DNA from: Deltaproteobacteria bacterium
GTDB taxonomy: Bacteria; Myxococcota_A; UBA796; SXON01
NCBI GenBank assembly: GCA_014191855.1
Contig: BJHF01000013.1
Location: forward strand, 21,530 to 85,529
Reading direction: 5' to 3'
DNA length: 64,000 nucleotides
Positions 19,658 through 30,691 of the stretch are shown here, in pieces. Position numbers and translations under genes: made by a program. How positions within the stretch are numbered: position 1 is the first letter of the stretch; every line of letters begins with the position of its first letter. The notes beneath the pieces are model-generated. The model was not told the DNA's origin, did not search any database, and saw only the letters and a program-made list of their open reading frames with translations.

Positions 19658-20278
19658 ATGCCCGGCTTCTTTTCGCGGCTCTTCAAACCCGACCTCGGCG
19701 AACCGATCATCATCGTGTCGGGCCTGCCCCGCTCGGGCACCTCGATGATGATGAAGATGCTGGACGCGGCCGGCGTGGCGATCATGACGGACGCCGTGCG
19801 CACCGCCGACATCGACAACCCCAAGGGCTACTACGAGTACGAGCGGGTGAAGGACCTGGAGAAGGAGCAGGACAAGTCCTACATCCGGGAGGGGCGCGGC
19901 AAGGCGCTCAAGGTGATCTCCTGGCTGCTCAAGGATCTGCCGGACGAGAACCGGTACCGGATCATCTTCATGCGTCGCGACTTGAGCGAGGTGATCGCCA
20001 GCCAGAACAAGATGCTGAAGCACCGCGGCGAGGAAGACAAAAGTGACGACAGCCTGATGATCGACGCCTACATGAACCACCTGGCGAGCGTGCGTATTCT
20101 GTCCCGCAAACGCGACAACTTCGAGATGATCGAGGTGCGGTACGACACGGCGGTGAAGGAGCCGGCCGAAGCGGCCCGCGTTGTAAACGCCTTCCTCGGC
20201 GGTAAATTCGACGAGGCCAAGATGCGCGAGGTGGTGGACGGCGAGCTGTATCGCAACCGCAAGGGCGTAACGACGTAG
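19658..20278 (+). CDS. Sulfotransferase-fold protein
   Basis: PAPS-loop-like 'IIIVSGLPRSGTSMMMKML'; 'RIIFMRRDLSEVIASQNKML' 3'-phosphate-binding-like motif. Confidence 0.85.
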   Translation: MPGFFSRLFKPDLGEPIIIVSGLPRSGTSMMMKMLDAAGVAIMTDAVRTADIDNPKGYYEYERVKDLEKEQDKSYIREGRGKALKVISWLLKDLPDENRYRIIFMRRDLSEVIASQNKMLKHRGEEDKSDDSLMIDAYMNHLASVRILSRKRDNFEMIEVRYDTAVKEPAEAARVVNAFLGGKFDEAKMREVVDGELYRNRKGVTT

Positions 20279-20298
20279 CGCTGGGCTAAGCTGACCCA

Positions 20299-22368
20299 AT
20301 GTCGCCTCGCGTTCGTGCCCTCGCGACGCTCCTCGTGCTCCTCGGCGTTCCCGTGGCCGCGCTCGCCACCGACAGCGCGCTGACGCCGTCGGCAAAGGAG
20401 CTGCAGTCACGGCTCGCCGCCTCCGCCGACGTGGTGGTGCTCGGCAACAGCAAGGTGCGCACCGATATCGATATCCCCGCATTGATCGCGGCGTTACCGG
20501 CTCCCGCCGCGCGCTACGTCCCGCTCGGCGTGAACGGCACCCAGGCGCCGGTGTGGTTCGCGGTGCTCAGCGAACGCGTCTATGCAACTGGGCAGAAGCC
20601 GAAGGGTATCCTGATCTATGCGCCGTTGAGCGCGGCGCTCACGACCACGCTCCCGAACGCAAACGCGCGCGCGACCCTCGCCCAGCAGCTCACGCCCGCC
20701 TCCGCGCCGAGCCTGCTTCGCCTCTTCGGCGGCGCCCTGCCTGAAACGCAGCTTTCCCAGTATCTAAACGCGCTTGGCCCTGCCTGCGTGGGCACGCGCA
20801 CGAAGGCGCCCGAGCTTGCGGTCGAGGTGAGCCCACTCCCGGTGGAAGCGAGCTTCCTCGCCGAGATCGTGCACGTGGCCCGCGAGAACGGCGCCCGCGT
20901 GCTGTTCGTTCGTCAGCCCACCGCGCCGAGCGGCGCGCTGGAGGACGAGGTCCCGGCCGCGGAGGAGGCCGCCGCCCGCACGCTCATCCGCGAAGCCAAC
21001 GGCGGGTGGCTCGATCTACGCGCGGAATTCATGGATGAGCGCTGGTACGGCGATGGTGTACACATGAACGAGGCCGGGCGGGCGACCGTCACCGCGGCGC
21101 TGGGGCGGGAGCTCACCCGGATCGGCGACTGGCTCGGCGGCGCCCCGCTCCCGAATCCGGCGTTCATTGCGCCGCCTGCGGAGCCGACGTGGACAACGCC
21201 CCCCACGATCCCGGCGCTGGCCTTCGGCTCCGCCGGCGCGTGCCGCGCCGTGGCCGCGCTGCCCCCGGAGCTAGCTGGGCTCGCGCCTGCCCGGCTGGCG
21301 GCTGCCGGCTTCGCGGGCACCTCCCCGCTCCGCGTTCAGCTTGGCCCGAAGGAAATTCCGTTCGGCGCGCTCACGACGGCGTGCGACCACCGCTGGAACA
21401 CGGAGGGCACCTCGCTGATAGCGGCGGTGGAGGCGAAACGAACGGCCGCCGTGCGCGTTTCGTTGGCGACGATCGCCGCCGCGCGTGGTGATGCGGGCCC
21501 CGCTGGCTGGTGGGTGGGGCCCGGGACGACGCTGCGCTTCGAAACGCTGGGCGGAGGTGCCGCGCTCGCGGGCTGGGCGCCCTCAAAGGCCAAGATCCGC
21601 GCAGGAGAGGCCGACCACGAGCTCGCGCCGGGGGCGTTCTCCATCGCCGTCGTGAGCCGGGGCACCGCCCTCGACGTGAGCAGCAGCGCCGGATGGGTTC
21701 TCGTACGCTCTGTTTCTGGCGCTACCCGTCCCGTCGCCGCGCGCACGATCGACCTGATCCACGCCCCGATCGACGTCGCGGCGCCGACTGCGCTGGCCCC
21801 GTTGCGCGTCACCGGAAAGTCCCCTCGCCCCTCCGTGCTGCTCGCTGACGCCGCCGCCCTGCACATCCCCGAGGCGGGCGACGCAATGGAGCGGAGCGGG
21901 GTGGGCGGCTGCTCGCCGCTCGACACCACGCTCACCAAGGCACGGGCCAGCCTTCGGGGCGCAACGCTCACGGTGGAGAGCACCGACTGTTCGGCGTTGT
22001 CCGCTCTGGAAGTGCCGATTTCTCTCGACGCCAAACGGGCGTGCGCGCCCGGGCACGGTCGCTGGCTCTACCCCGGGGATCATCAGGTTTGGACAGCGGA
22101 GGTTGACGGACCCGGCGCGACCTGGGCCCTGGAGTTGGCGGGCGGCATGCTCGGCGACGCGGGCGGGGACACACCCATCGTCGTGAGGGTGTCCGATGCC
22201 AGTGGGGTCGTGCTGGACGGCACCTTCAAGGCCGACGCGTTGCGGTCGGCGCCGCCCCGCTGGCCGCTGACCCGCGCGCCCAACGGCCCGACCCGAGTCG
22301 AGGTATCTTCCCCGTCCGCAGCGCCGTGGATCCTCCTCGGCCGCGCCGCCCTCGTCGGATCGGACTGA
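20299..22368 (+). CDS. Secreted SGNH/AlgJ-like protein with large C-terminal region (paralog 1)
   Basis: Signal peptide; block-I-like 'VVVLGNSKVRTD'; late 'WYGDGVHMNEAGRATV' (DxxH-type). Confidence 0.7.
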   Translation: MSPRVRALATLLVLLGVPVAALATDSALTPSAKELQSRLAASADVVVLGNSKVRTDIDIPALIAALPAPAARYVPLGVNGTQAPVWFAVLSERVYATGQKPKGILIYAPLSAALTTTLPNANARATLAQQLTPASAPSLLRLFGGALPETQLSQYLNALGPACVGTRTKAPELAVEVSPLPVEASFLAEIVHVARENGARVLFVRQPTAPSGALEDEVPAAEEAAARTLIREANGGWLDLRAEFMDERWYGDGVHMNEAGRATVTAALGRELTRIGDWLGGAPLPNPAFIAPPAEPTWTTPPTIPALAFGSAGACRAVAALPPELAGLAPARLAAAGFAGTSPLRVQLGPKEIPFGALTTACDHRWNTEGTSLIAAVEAKRTAAVRVSLATIAAARGDAGPAGWWVGPGTTLRFETLGGGAALAGWAPSKAKIRAGEADHELAPGAFSIAVVSRGTALDVSSSAGWVLVRSVSGATRPVAARTIDLIHAPIDVAAPTALAPLRVTGKSPRPSVLLADAAALHIPEAGDAMERSGVGGCSPLDTTLTKARASLRGATLTVESTDCSALSALEVPISLDAKRACAPGHGRWLYPGDHQVWTAEVDGPGATWALELAGGMLGDAGGDTPIVVRVSDASGVVLDGTFKADALRSAPPRWPLTRAPNGPTRVEVSSPSAAPWILLGRAALVGSD

Positions 22369-22375
22369 ACGGTCG

Positions 22376-24811
22376 ATGCCCCGCCTCCTCGCGCTCATCG
22401 CCCCGCTCCTCGTGCTGCTGGCCGTGGGGGCGCTCCTCCGTGAGGCCCCCCCGGCCGACGCGCCGATCGAGATCTCCACGGCGGCCCACCAGCTTGATCT
22501 GCGCCTCACGCGAGCCGGCGGCGCCGACGTGGTGCTGCTAGGCAACTCCAAGGTGGGCACCGATCTCGACCCCGAGGCGATCGCTTCGCTGTTCGGCACC
22601 CCCACGACCGTCGTGCCGCTGGGCGTGAAGGGCACCGGGATGCCCGTGTGGTACACCGTCCTTCAAGATCGGGTCTATGCCGCGGGATACGCACCGAAGC
22701 TGATTATCGTATATGGTCCGCTCGCGATGATGTCGCAGTCCGCGCTGCCGACGGCCACCCAGCGGGCTCAGCTAGCCTCCCAGCTCACCCTCCCCGACCC
22801 GGTGATCAACCAGAAGGTGTTCGGGGAGGCCTTCGCAGATCCGCGCCTCCAGGCCGCGCTAGATCGACGTACAACGTGGCATACCTCGCTCATGGAGGGC
22901 ATCCGCGGACTCGCGGTGGGCGCGCTCCTGGCCCAGCCGGGCGCAGAGCCATTGGCGGTGCGTGGAAACGCCCACGCGGCGCCTGCGCTGGCAACGCTCT
23001 TCGAGGAAGAAAACCAGAAGGCCGGCGTGCGGCACGTTGGGCCGGTGGTTGAGGCCGAGATCGGCGAGGGCGCCTCCGACGGCAACGTCGCGACGACGCT
23101 CATCCCCGACGTGGTGCGGCTCGCCCACAGCCACGGCGCGCAGGTGCTCTTCGTGCGGTCGCCGCTCGGCGAGGCGAAGCGCTCGATCGACGCCGTTCCT
23201 GCCGAGCTGGAGCCACAGGTCGTGGCCTTGCTGGGCCGGGTAGGCGCCGGCTACCTGGACCTGCGCGACGCCGACCTGAGCGCGAGCGCGTATGGCGACG
23301 GCGTGCACCTCTCCAAGGCCGGGCGAAGCCGGTTCACGCCCGAGCTGGTGGAGGCCCTCCGCGCCGTCGGCGTCGGAGGACCGAGGCTCGCACCCGCAGC
23401 GCCCCGCCCGCCGCGCCTGCACGTCACCGGGGCTCGAACCGGAACGCCACCGACGCTCCCCGCCATCGAGCCTCACCGCGGCACCCAACCCTGCAACTAC
23501 ACCGCGAAGCTGGTCAATTGGGAGGGCCTGGGGGAGAGCGCGCTGATCGGCGCCGGCCACGGCCTGGTATCGCCCGTGGTGGTGTTCGAGGACGACAAGC
23601 CGCTCCAGATGCACGCGCTCCCGGAGCTCACGGCCAAGACCTGCGGCGGCGCCGGCTATTTTGTCGACGACCATGTGAAGTTCTCGCCCAGCGGCCCCGG
23701 CCCGGAGTCGGCCGAGCAGCACACCTACCGGCTGGGGCTGAGCGCCGATGCGCCGATGATCGGCGGCGGCTGGGAGGAGGCCTGGTGGGTCTACCCAGGC
23801 ACGACGGTGCGCCTGGACGTGGCGGGTCCACCGAACGGCGGCGTGCCCACTGTACGGGTAAAAGCGGCCGTAACGCTGGAAGGAGCGGGCATCCCCACGC
23901 TGAGCGTCGCCGGCTCAGGCGGAGCTTCTTTCGGGCGCCGAGGGCACGCGCTTGAGGCGGTCGCGACGGCACCCTCGGCGGCCTCAGGCCCGTGGTCCAT
24001 CGAGGTCACCTCCCCGGCGGATGGGCCGTGGTTGCTGCTGGAGCGCGTCGTCACCGGCACCCCTGAGGCGCCGCAATACCTCGTCGGAAAGGCCGACCCG
24101 CCGACGACCGTTCCGCTCGCCCAGGCCGAGCCCGCCTACTCGGCCGCGCCGCCCTGGCTGCCCCTCCTCACGGATCCGCCCGCCGCAGCGAAGGAGCCGA
24201 ACCTCTGGATCTACGACGTCTCCTCGTTTGGCGTGCCCTCCCATGGCGAAGTGTTCGACGCCGCCGGGACCGGCTGCTCCCCACTCGATCTGCTGGAGGA
24301 CGGGAAGCCGATCAAGGAGATCCTCGGGGCGGATGGCAAACCCATCATGAAGCTGACCCACACCGGCGCTGGTGCAAAGGTGAGCTTCTCGGACGGGCGC
24401 GACCCAAACGCCGGAGACCACGTCTACACCTTCCGTTTGGACCCCTCCCGAGTGTGCGGCAAACACAAGGGGCTCTGGTTGTACCCCGGGGATGAGCTCA
24501 CGCTCCGGGTTGGGCCCGACGCCCTCTCTGCGCTGATTTCAGGGGCCACCCAGCTCGATCTCGGCGGTGCGGTCGCTCCGGCGGGCGTGTTTGGAACGCT
24601 GCACGTTTCGCTGGTGGTCGACGACGTTGAGACGCTAAGTCAAACGATCCCCACATCCGCGTTTCCGGTTCCGCCGCTGGATCTGAGGGGCACCGTTTCG
24701 CCGGAAGCACAATCGGCGGTGCTGCGCCTTCAGTTGGAATCGCCGCGCGCGTATTTGTTGATCACCACGGCGGATTTGGTGGAAGCGGCGCCGTTGCCGT
24801 TGGGGGGGTGA
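22376..24811 (+). CDS. Secreted SGNH/AlgJ-like protein with large C-terminal region (paralog 2)
   Basis: 'VVLLGNSKVGTDLD', 'YGDGVHLSKAGRSRF'; 7-nt gap from paralog 1 and similar layout. Confidence 0.7.
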   Translation: MPRLLALIAPLLVLLAVGALLREAPPADAPIEISTAAHQLDLRLTRAGGADVVLLGNSKVGTDLDPEAIASLFGTPTTVVPLGVKGTGMPVWYTVLQDRVYAAGYAPKLIIVYGPLAMMSQSALPTATQRAQLASQLTLPDPVINQKVFGEAFADPRLQAALDRRTTWHTSLMEGIRGLAVGALLAQPGAEPLAVRGNAHAAPALATLFEEENQKAGVRHVGPVVEAEIGEGASDGNVATTLIPDVVRLAHSHGAQVLFVRSPLGEAKRSIDAVPAELEPQVVALLGRVGAGYLDLRDADLSASAYGDGVHLSKAGRSRFTPELVEALRAVGVGGPRLAPAAPRPPRLHVTGARTGTPPTLPAIEPHRGTQPCNYTAKLVNWEGLGESALIGAGHGLVSPVVVFEDDKPLQMHALPELTAKTCGGAGYFVDDHVKFSPSGPGPESAEQHTYRLGLSADAPMIGGGWEEAWWVYPGTTVRLDVAGPPNGGVPTVRVKAAVTLEGAGIPTLSVAGSGGASFGRRGHALEAVATAPSAASGPWSIEVTSPADGPWLLLERVVTGTPEAPQYLVGKADPPTTVPLAQAEPAYSAAPPWLPLLTDPPAAAKEPNLWIYDVSSFGVPSHGEVFDAAGTGCSPLDLLEDGKPIKEILGADGKPIMKLTHTGAGAKVSFSDGRDPNAGDHVYTFRLDPSRVCGKHKGLWLYPGDELTLRVGPDALSALISGATQLDLGGAVAPAGVFGTLHVSLVVDDVETLSQTIPTSAFPVPPLDLRGTVSPEAQSAVLRLQLESPRAYLLITTADLVEAAPLPLGG

Positions 24812-24870
24812 GCGAGTCGCCCTCCCCTTCGCAGCGCCGCGGTGGCAGGTGTGAACTCCATCCCGAGATT

Positions 24871-25734
24871 CTACCTCGGCGAAACGACCGCCGGTCCCGT
24901 TGGAGTCCCCGGCAGCGGCGGCAGCGGTTGGCCGCCGCTTTGCGAGGTGGCGGGAGCCATCGTTGCGCCGCCCGCTGCCCCCCCCGGCGCGCCGGTTTCC
25001 GCCGGCCCGGAGTGGTGAGGGTCTGGAACGGCCGTCGGCGCCGCATCGGTGCCTGGCGGCCCGGCCCCACCCCCATCTGCCGGCCCCAACGGCGGCATGT
25101 TCGGCCGCGAAAGCGTGGCGGGTTGGGTCAACGATTGGGTCGACACCGAACGCGTCCGCCATTCGTCGCAGAAGCCCGGCGCTGCCGCGGCCTCCCCCTG
25201 GGCGGCCGCGCACGCCGGGCCGTAGTCGGCGGGGCACATGCCGCTTGGCTCCTGGCAGTACAACATGTGGCCCAGCGCCGCGTCCAACCTCGCGGCGTAA
25301 ACCGACGGCACCGCGCGAACCCGGGCGATCTCGGCCTCGTTGGGAGCCTTCACGGCCCAGCGCGCATACGCGTGGGTGGCGCAGTCCGCGCCCAGGCTGC
25401 CTACCCGCGTTTCGCACAGTTGAATGGTGTCGACCACATTGTCGGGCGGCTTCGCGTCGATGGCGCGAAACGCGCACTCGTCGGACCGGCAAAAGCTCAG
25501 CAATTGGTCCCGAGTGGGCGGATTCGGCTTCGTCCAAGCCCCTTCGGCCCAACCCTCACGGCACTCCGCGTCTTCCTCCGGCGCTTGGGAGCAGCGGCGC
25601 TCGGCCTCGGTCACGGTCTCGGCGGAGGCCGCCCAGCGCGAAATACAGGCGGGCCAGACCACATTGTTGTCCCGGTATTCGTCACACGGCTCGCCGGGTC
25701 CACACCCCAGCGCCAACAGAAGCGCCAGGTTCAC
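24871..25734 (-). CDS. Cys-rich putative lipoprotein with Pro/Gly-rich tail
   Basis: GTG start in GTGA overlap with upstream CDS; 'VNLALLLALGCGPGEPC' lipobox; several Cys. Confidence 0.6.
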   Translation of the reverse strand: MNLALLLALGCGPGEPCDEYRDNNVVWPACISRWAASAETVTEAERRCSQAPEEDAECREGWAEGAWTKPNPPTRDQLLSFCRSDECAFRAIDAKPPDNVVDTIQLCETRVGSLGADCATHAYARWAVKAPNEAEIARVRAVPSVYAARLDAALGHMLYCQEPSGMCPADYGPACAAAQGEAAAAPGFCDEWRTRSVSTQSLTQPATLSRPNMPPLGPADGGGAGPPGTDAAPTAVPDPHHSGPAETGAPGGAAGGATMAPATSQSGGQPLPPLPGTPTGPAVVSPR

Positions 25735-26123
25735 GGGGCCCCGAGGTGGCCAGCCTGCACCTGGTAGCGACACTTACCGGCGGCTTCGCCTGCGAATCGA
25801 CACACGCCAGTCGCCGCGTCGGCGCTGATCTGCCCGCGGTTGGCTTTGGCCCAAGCCACAACGGACGCCGAACGGATGAGCGGATCACGAATCGCTTCCG
25901 CGACCTCGGCCGCTTCGGCCGTCTCCGCTCCGGTCATCGCAACCAGGCGCCGGCTGTAACAGTTGTCCCGATCGTGCGTCACAACGATGGCTTGACAGGG
26001 CACCGCTGAGGTGTACCGTGCGGCCCCCACCGCAATGAGCGCAAGCGCAGTCACCAGCGCTGGCACCAACAACAGGGTGCGCTGAAAGGTGCGGGGGAAG
26101 CGCGAGCGGAACGGCACATGCAC
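25731..26123 (-). CDS. Small membrane-anchored Cys-containing protein
   Basis: N-terminal TM 'TLLLVPALVTALALIAVGAARYTSAVPC'; translationally coupled to the next CDS. Confidence 0.55.
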   Translation of the reverse strand: MHVPFRSRFPRTFQRTLLLVPALVTALALIAVGAARYTSAVPCQAIVVTHDRDNCYSRRLVAMTGAETAEAAEVAEAIRDPLIRSASVVAWAKANRGQISADAATGVCRFAGEAAGKCRYQVQAGHLGAP

Positions 26124-26254
26124 CCGTAATGTGCAGCGAAACCATCGCCCCTCGGCGCACCCGGGAACTGCACCATGGGCGGGTACACTTCCCTGTCAGC
26201 GCCACGTCAAGAGTGCGGCGCTCCTGTCACGCGCGCAGACGGCCCCCTGCCGCT

Positions 26255-27400
26255 TCAGTAGATGGGCATCCCCGGCTCGATCTCGCGAGCCCAAGCGGTG
26301 ATCCCGCCCTCGAGGTTCACCACGTCGAAGCCCGCTTCCGCCAGCACCTTCGCCGCCTGGGCGGAGCGTCCGCCGAGCTTGCAGTGCACCAGGATCTCCC
26401 GATCCTTGGGCAACTCTGCGAGGTACGAGCCCACCTCCGTGTGCGGGATGAGCCGGTCGGCCCAATCGAACCGCACGATCGCCGCCTCCCCGGCCCCCCG
26501 AACGTCCAGCACATAGGGCGCCCAGCCCGCAGCGCGCCGCTCGGCCACCTCGTGAACCGTCATGCGGCGGAACGCTCCCGAAGCCCCCGGATGCTCCTCC
26601 TTCGACCCCGCCTTCTTGGGCACACCGCAGAATTGGTCATAGTCGATGAGGCGCTCGATCTTCGGCGCGTTCGGATCCCGGCGCAGCTTCAGCTCCCGGA
26701 ACGTCATCGCCAGCGCATCGTACAGCAACAGCCGCCCCGAGAGGCTGGAGCCCAGGCCGAGCAAAAGCTTGATCGTCTCCGTCGCCTGGATGGTCCCGAT
26801 CAACCCCGGCAGTACGCCGAGCACGCCGCCCTCCGCGCAGGAGGGAACGAGGCCCGGGGGGGGCGGCTCCGGGTAGAGATCGCGGTAATTCGGCCCGTCT
26901 CCGTAGTTGAACACCGACGCCTGGCCTTCGAACTTGAAAATGGAGCCATAGACGTTCGGCTTCCCGAGGAGCACGCACACGTCGTTCACGAGGTAGCGCG
27001 TTTGGAAGTTGTCGGTGCCATCCACCACCACGTCGTAGGGTGCCGCGATCCGCATGGCGTTCTCGGCGGTGAACGCCTCCTCGAACAGGTCTACCTGCAC
27101 GTTCGGGTTCAAGTCGTGGATCCGGTCACGCGCCGAGATGACCTTGCGTTTTCCCACCGTACTGGTCCCGTGAATGATCTGCCGCTGGAGGTTGGAAGCG
27201 TCCACGACGTCGAAGTCCACGATGCCGATCCGGCCTACCCCCGCAGCGGCCAGATACAGCAACAACGGCGAGCCGAGGCCGCCCGTGCCCACGCAGAGCA
27301 CGGCGCTGTTCTTCAGCTTCGTTTGACCCTCCATGCCGATCTCGCCGAGGATCAGGTGCCGCGAATAGCGGGCGATCTCGTCGTTGCTGAGGGGGGTCAC
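26255..27400 (-). CDS. moeZ: MoeZ-like adenylyltransferase/rhodanese (sulfur-carrier E1-like activator)
   Basis: ThiF/MoeB nucleotide loop 'GTGGLGSPLLLYLAAAGVGRIGIVDFDVVDASNLQRQ'; 'CAEGGVLGVLPG'; 'RRDPNAPKIERLIDYDQFCGVP'; rhodanese 'LVHCKLGGRSAQAAKVL'. Confidence 0.9.
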   Translation of the reverse strand: MTPLSNDEIARYSRHLILGEIGMEGQTKLKNSAVLCVGTGGLGSPLLLYLAAAGVGRIGIVDFDVVDASNLQRQIIHGTSTVGKRKVISARDRIHDLNPNVQVDLFEEAFTAENAMRIAAPYDVVVDGTDNFQTRYLVNDVCVLLGKPNVYGSIFKFEGQASVFNYGDGPNYRDLYPEPPPPGLVPSCAEGGVLGVLPGLIGTIQATETIKLLLGLGSSLSGRLLLYDALAMTFRELKLRRDPNAPKIERLIDYDQFCGVPKKAGSKEEHPGASGAFRRMTVHEVAERRAAGWAPYVLDVRGAGEAAIVRFDWADRLIPHTEVGSYLAELPKDREILVHCKLGGRSAQAAKVLAEAGFDVVNLEGGITAWAREIEPGMPIY

Positions 27401-28098
27401 GCCGCGCCGCCGGCGATGGACGGAACGATGATCAGCGTGTCGCCGTCTACAAGCGGGGTGGCGTCCCGACCCAGGAACCGGATGTCCTCGTCGTTCTTGT
27501 AGACGTTCACAAAGCTGCGGAGCTGGCCATCCTCGCCGCGCAGGTGCCGCGCGAGCCCGGGGAAGCTCGTCGTGAGCGCGAGGAGCGCGGCCCCTGCCGT
27601 TTCGCCGGCTACCGAGACGGCGGCCTGGCCATCGGTGAACGAGCGCAAGGCGGAGGGGATCTGGATGTTTACCGACATGGGGGGCTCCACTTGGATGGGT
27701 TCTTCGTCCATTTGACTGCGGTCCTCCCGCAGGCGCCAGGACTGGGTGGTGGCAACGTGGCCGTTGCTGACAGAAACGATGATGTAGCTGAGGTTGGGGA
27801 GCGCGTGATCCCGATCGAAGTCGGACCAGCGCGAGGGGTGATCGGGGTGGGAGTGGTAGGTGCCCAGCACGTCGAAGCCCTCGGCGATCAGCGCTTCCTC
27901 CGCTCGCAACACCACCAGCCCGTTGACCGAGTAGCGGTTTCGCGGGCTATCGGCGCGCTCGTTCACGAGGGGCACGATGCGGGTGACGCGATGCTCCGCT
28001 CGGCTACCGGCGAGCAGGCCGACGACCTCGAAGGGATAGCCCTCCGTTGCGTGCGCGTGCAAGCGCTCCAACACGCCAGGATCGAGGATCAGGGCCAA
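27397..28098 (-). CDS. JAMM/MPN metalloprotease (Mec-like) fused to CysO/MoaD/ThiS-like sulfur carrier, C-term ...AGGAA
   Basis: JAMM: 'EVVGLLAG' and 'GTYHSHPDHPSRWSDFD' (HxH...SxxD); C-terminal ubiquitin-like domain 'IPSALRSFTDGQAAVSV...LVDGDTLIIVPSIAGGAA'; GTGA overlap with moeZ. Confidence 0.88.
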   Translation of the reverse strand: MALILDPGVLERLHAHATEGYPFEVVGLLAGSRAEHRVTRIVPLVNERADSPRNRYSVNGLVVLRAEEALIAEGFDVLGTYHSHPDHPSRWSDFDRDHALPNLSYIIVSVSNGHVATTQSWRLREDRSQMDEEPIQVEPPMSVNIQIPSALRSFTDGQAAVSVAGETAGAALLALTTSFPGLARHLRGEDGQLRSFVNVYKNDEDIRFLGRDATPLVDGDTLIIVPSIAGGAA

Positions 28099-28979
28099 AG
28101 GTGCGCCTCCGAGAGATAGCGCTCCCCGCTGTCGGGGAACAGGGTGACCACGACGCCAGAGCTAAGTCGACTCGCGACGTTCAGCGCGCCCCACAGGGCC
28201 GCTCCGCTGCTCGGGCCCACGAGGATTCCCTCCTCCAACGCCAACCGGCGCATGAGAGCGTACGCGGCCTCCGTGGGCGCCTCCAGGTTCTCGTCCACGA
28301 GCGTTGCGTCGTAGATCCGGGGCACCAGCGCGCTGGGCAGGTGCTTGAGCCCCTCAAGGCCATGAAACGGCCCAGAGGGCTGCACGGAGATGCAGCGGAT
28401 AGCAGGGTTTATCGCCTTCAATCCGCGGCTGGTGCCGACGAAGGTGCCGGTAGTGCCCAATCCAGCAACCCAGTGCGTCACCCGGCCGGCCGTGTCGCGC
28501 AGGATCTCCGGCGCGGTCGTGGCGAGGTGTGCCCGCCAGTTCTCGTCGTTGCTGTACTGATCGAGGTAATGGTAGGTTTCCGGCTCCGCTTCGACCATTG
28601 CCCGCGCCGCCCGGATCGCGCCGTCGGAGCCCTCCAACGGGTCGGTTTCAACGAGAGCTACCCCGTAGGCCCGCAGGATCTTCTTTCGCTCCAGATTCGC
28701 GTTCTTCGGCAAGCACAACGTGAGCCGGTGCCCGCGCGCCGCGCAGATCATCCCGTAGGCGATCCCGGTGTTGCCAGAAGACGAGTCGAGGAGCCGCTTG
28801 TTCGTGACGCCGCGCGCCTCCGCGTCGCGGAGAATTGCCCATGCGGCCCGGTCCTTCACCGAGCCGCCCGGATTGAAGGACTCCAGCTTCGCCCAGACCT
28901 CTACGCCGGCAGGGACCGCGCCGCGGGAGATGCGTTCGAGCCGCACAAGCGGCGTGTTGCCGATGCGCTCCACCAACAT
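28089..28979 (-). CDS. cysM: PLP-dependent cysteine synthase (CysM-type)
   Basis: 'IGNTPLVRLERI', PLP-Lys 'FNPGGSVKDRAAWAIL', 'SSSGNTGIAYGMICAARG', 'GLGTTGTFVGTSRGLK'; overlaps downstream JAMM-CysO CDS by 10 nt. Confidence 0.9.
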   Translation of the reverse strand: MLVERIGNTPLVRLERISRGAVPAGVEVWAKLESFNPGGSVKDRAAWAILRDAEARGVTNKRLLDSSSGNTGIAYGMICAARGHRLTLCLPKNANLERKKILRAYGVALVETDPLEGSDGAIRAARAMVEAEPETYHYLDQYSNDENWRAHLATTAPEILRDTAGRVTHWVAGLGTTGTFVGTSRGLKAINPAIRCISVQPSGPFHGLEGLKHLPSALVPRIYDATLVDENLEAPTEAAYALMRRLALEEGILVGPSSGAALWGALNVASRLSSGVVVTLFPDSGERYLSEAHLWP

Positions 28980-29161
28980 GGTCCGTTCTCGCTCATGGCC
29001 CGGAGCGTAGGGCCGCCGACGCCGCCCGGCAACGGCGAAGGTGCCCCAAGCAGCGGGAGCGTGGGGAGGACCACAAATCTCACGTTCACGTAAGGGTTCG
29101 GGTTGACGCCCCCGCGACGCGCGGCTCCGGCGGCGCGCCCTGCGGAAGATTAGGCTGCCCG

Positions 29162-30687
<1,526 letters not shown>

Positions 30688-30691
<4 letters not shown>

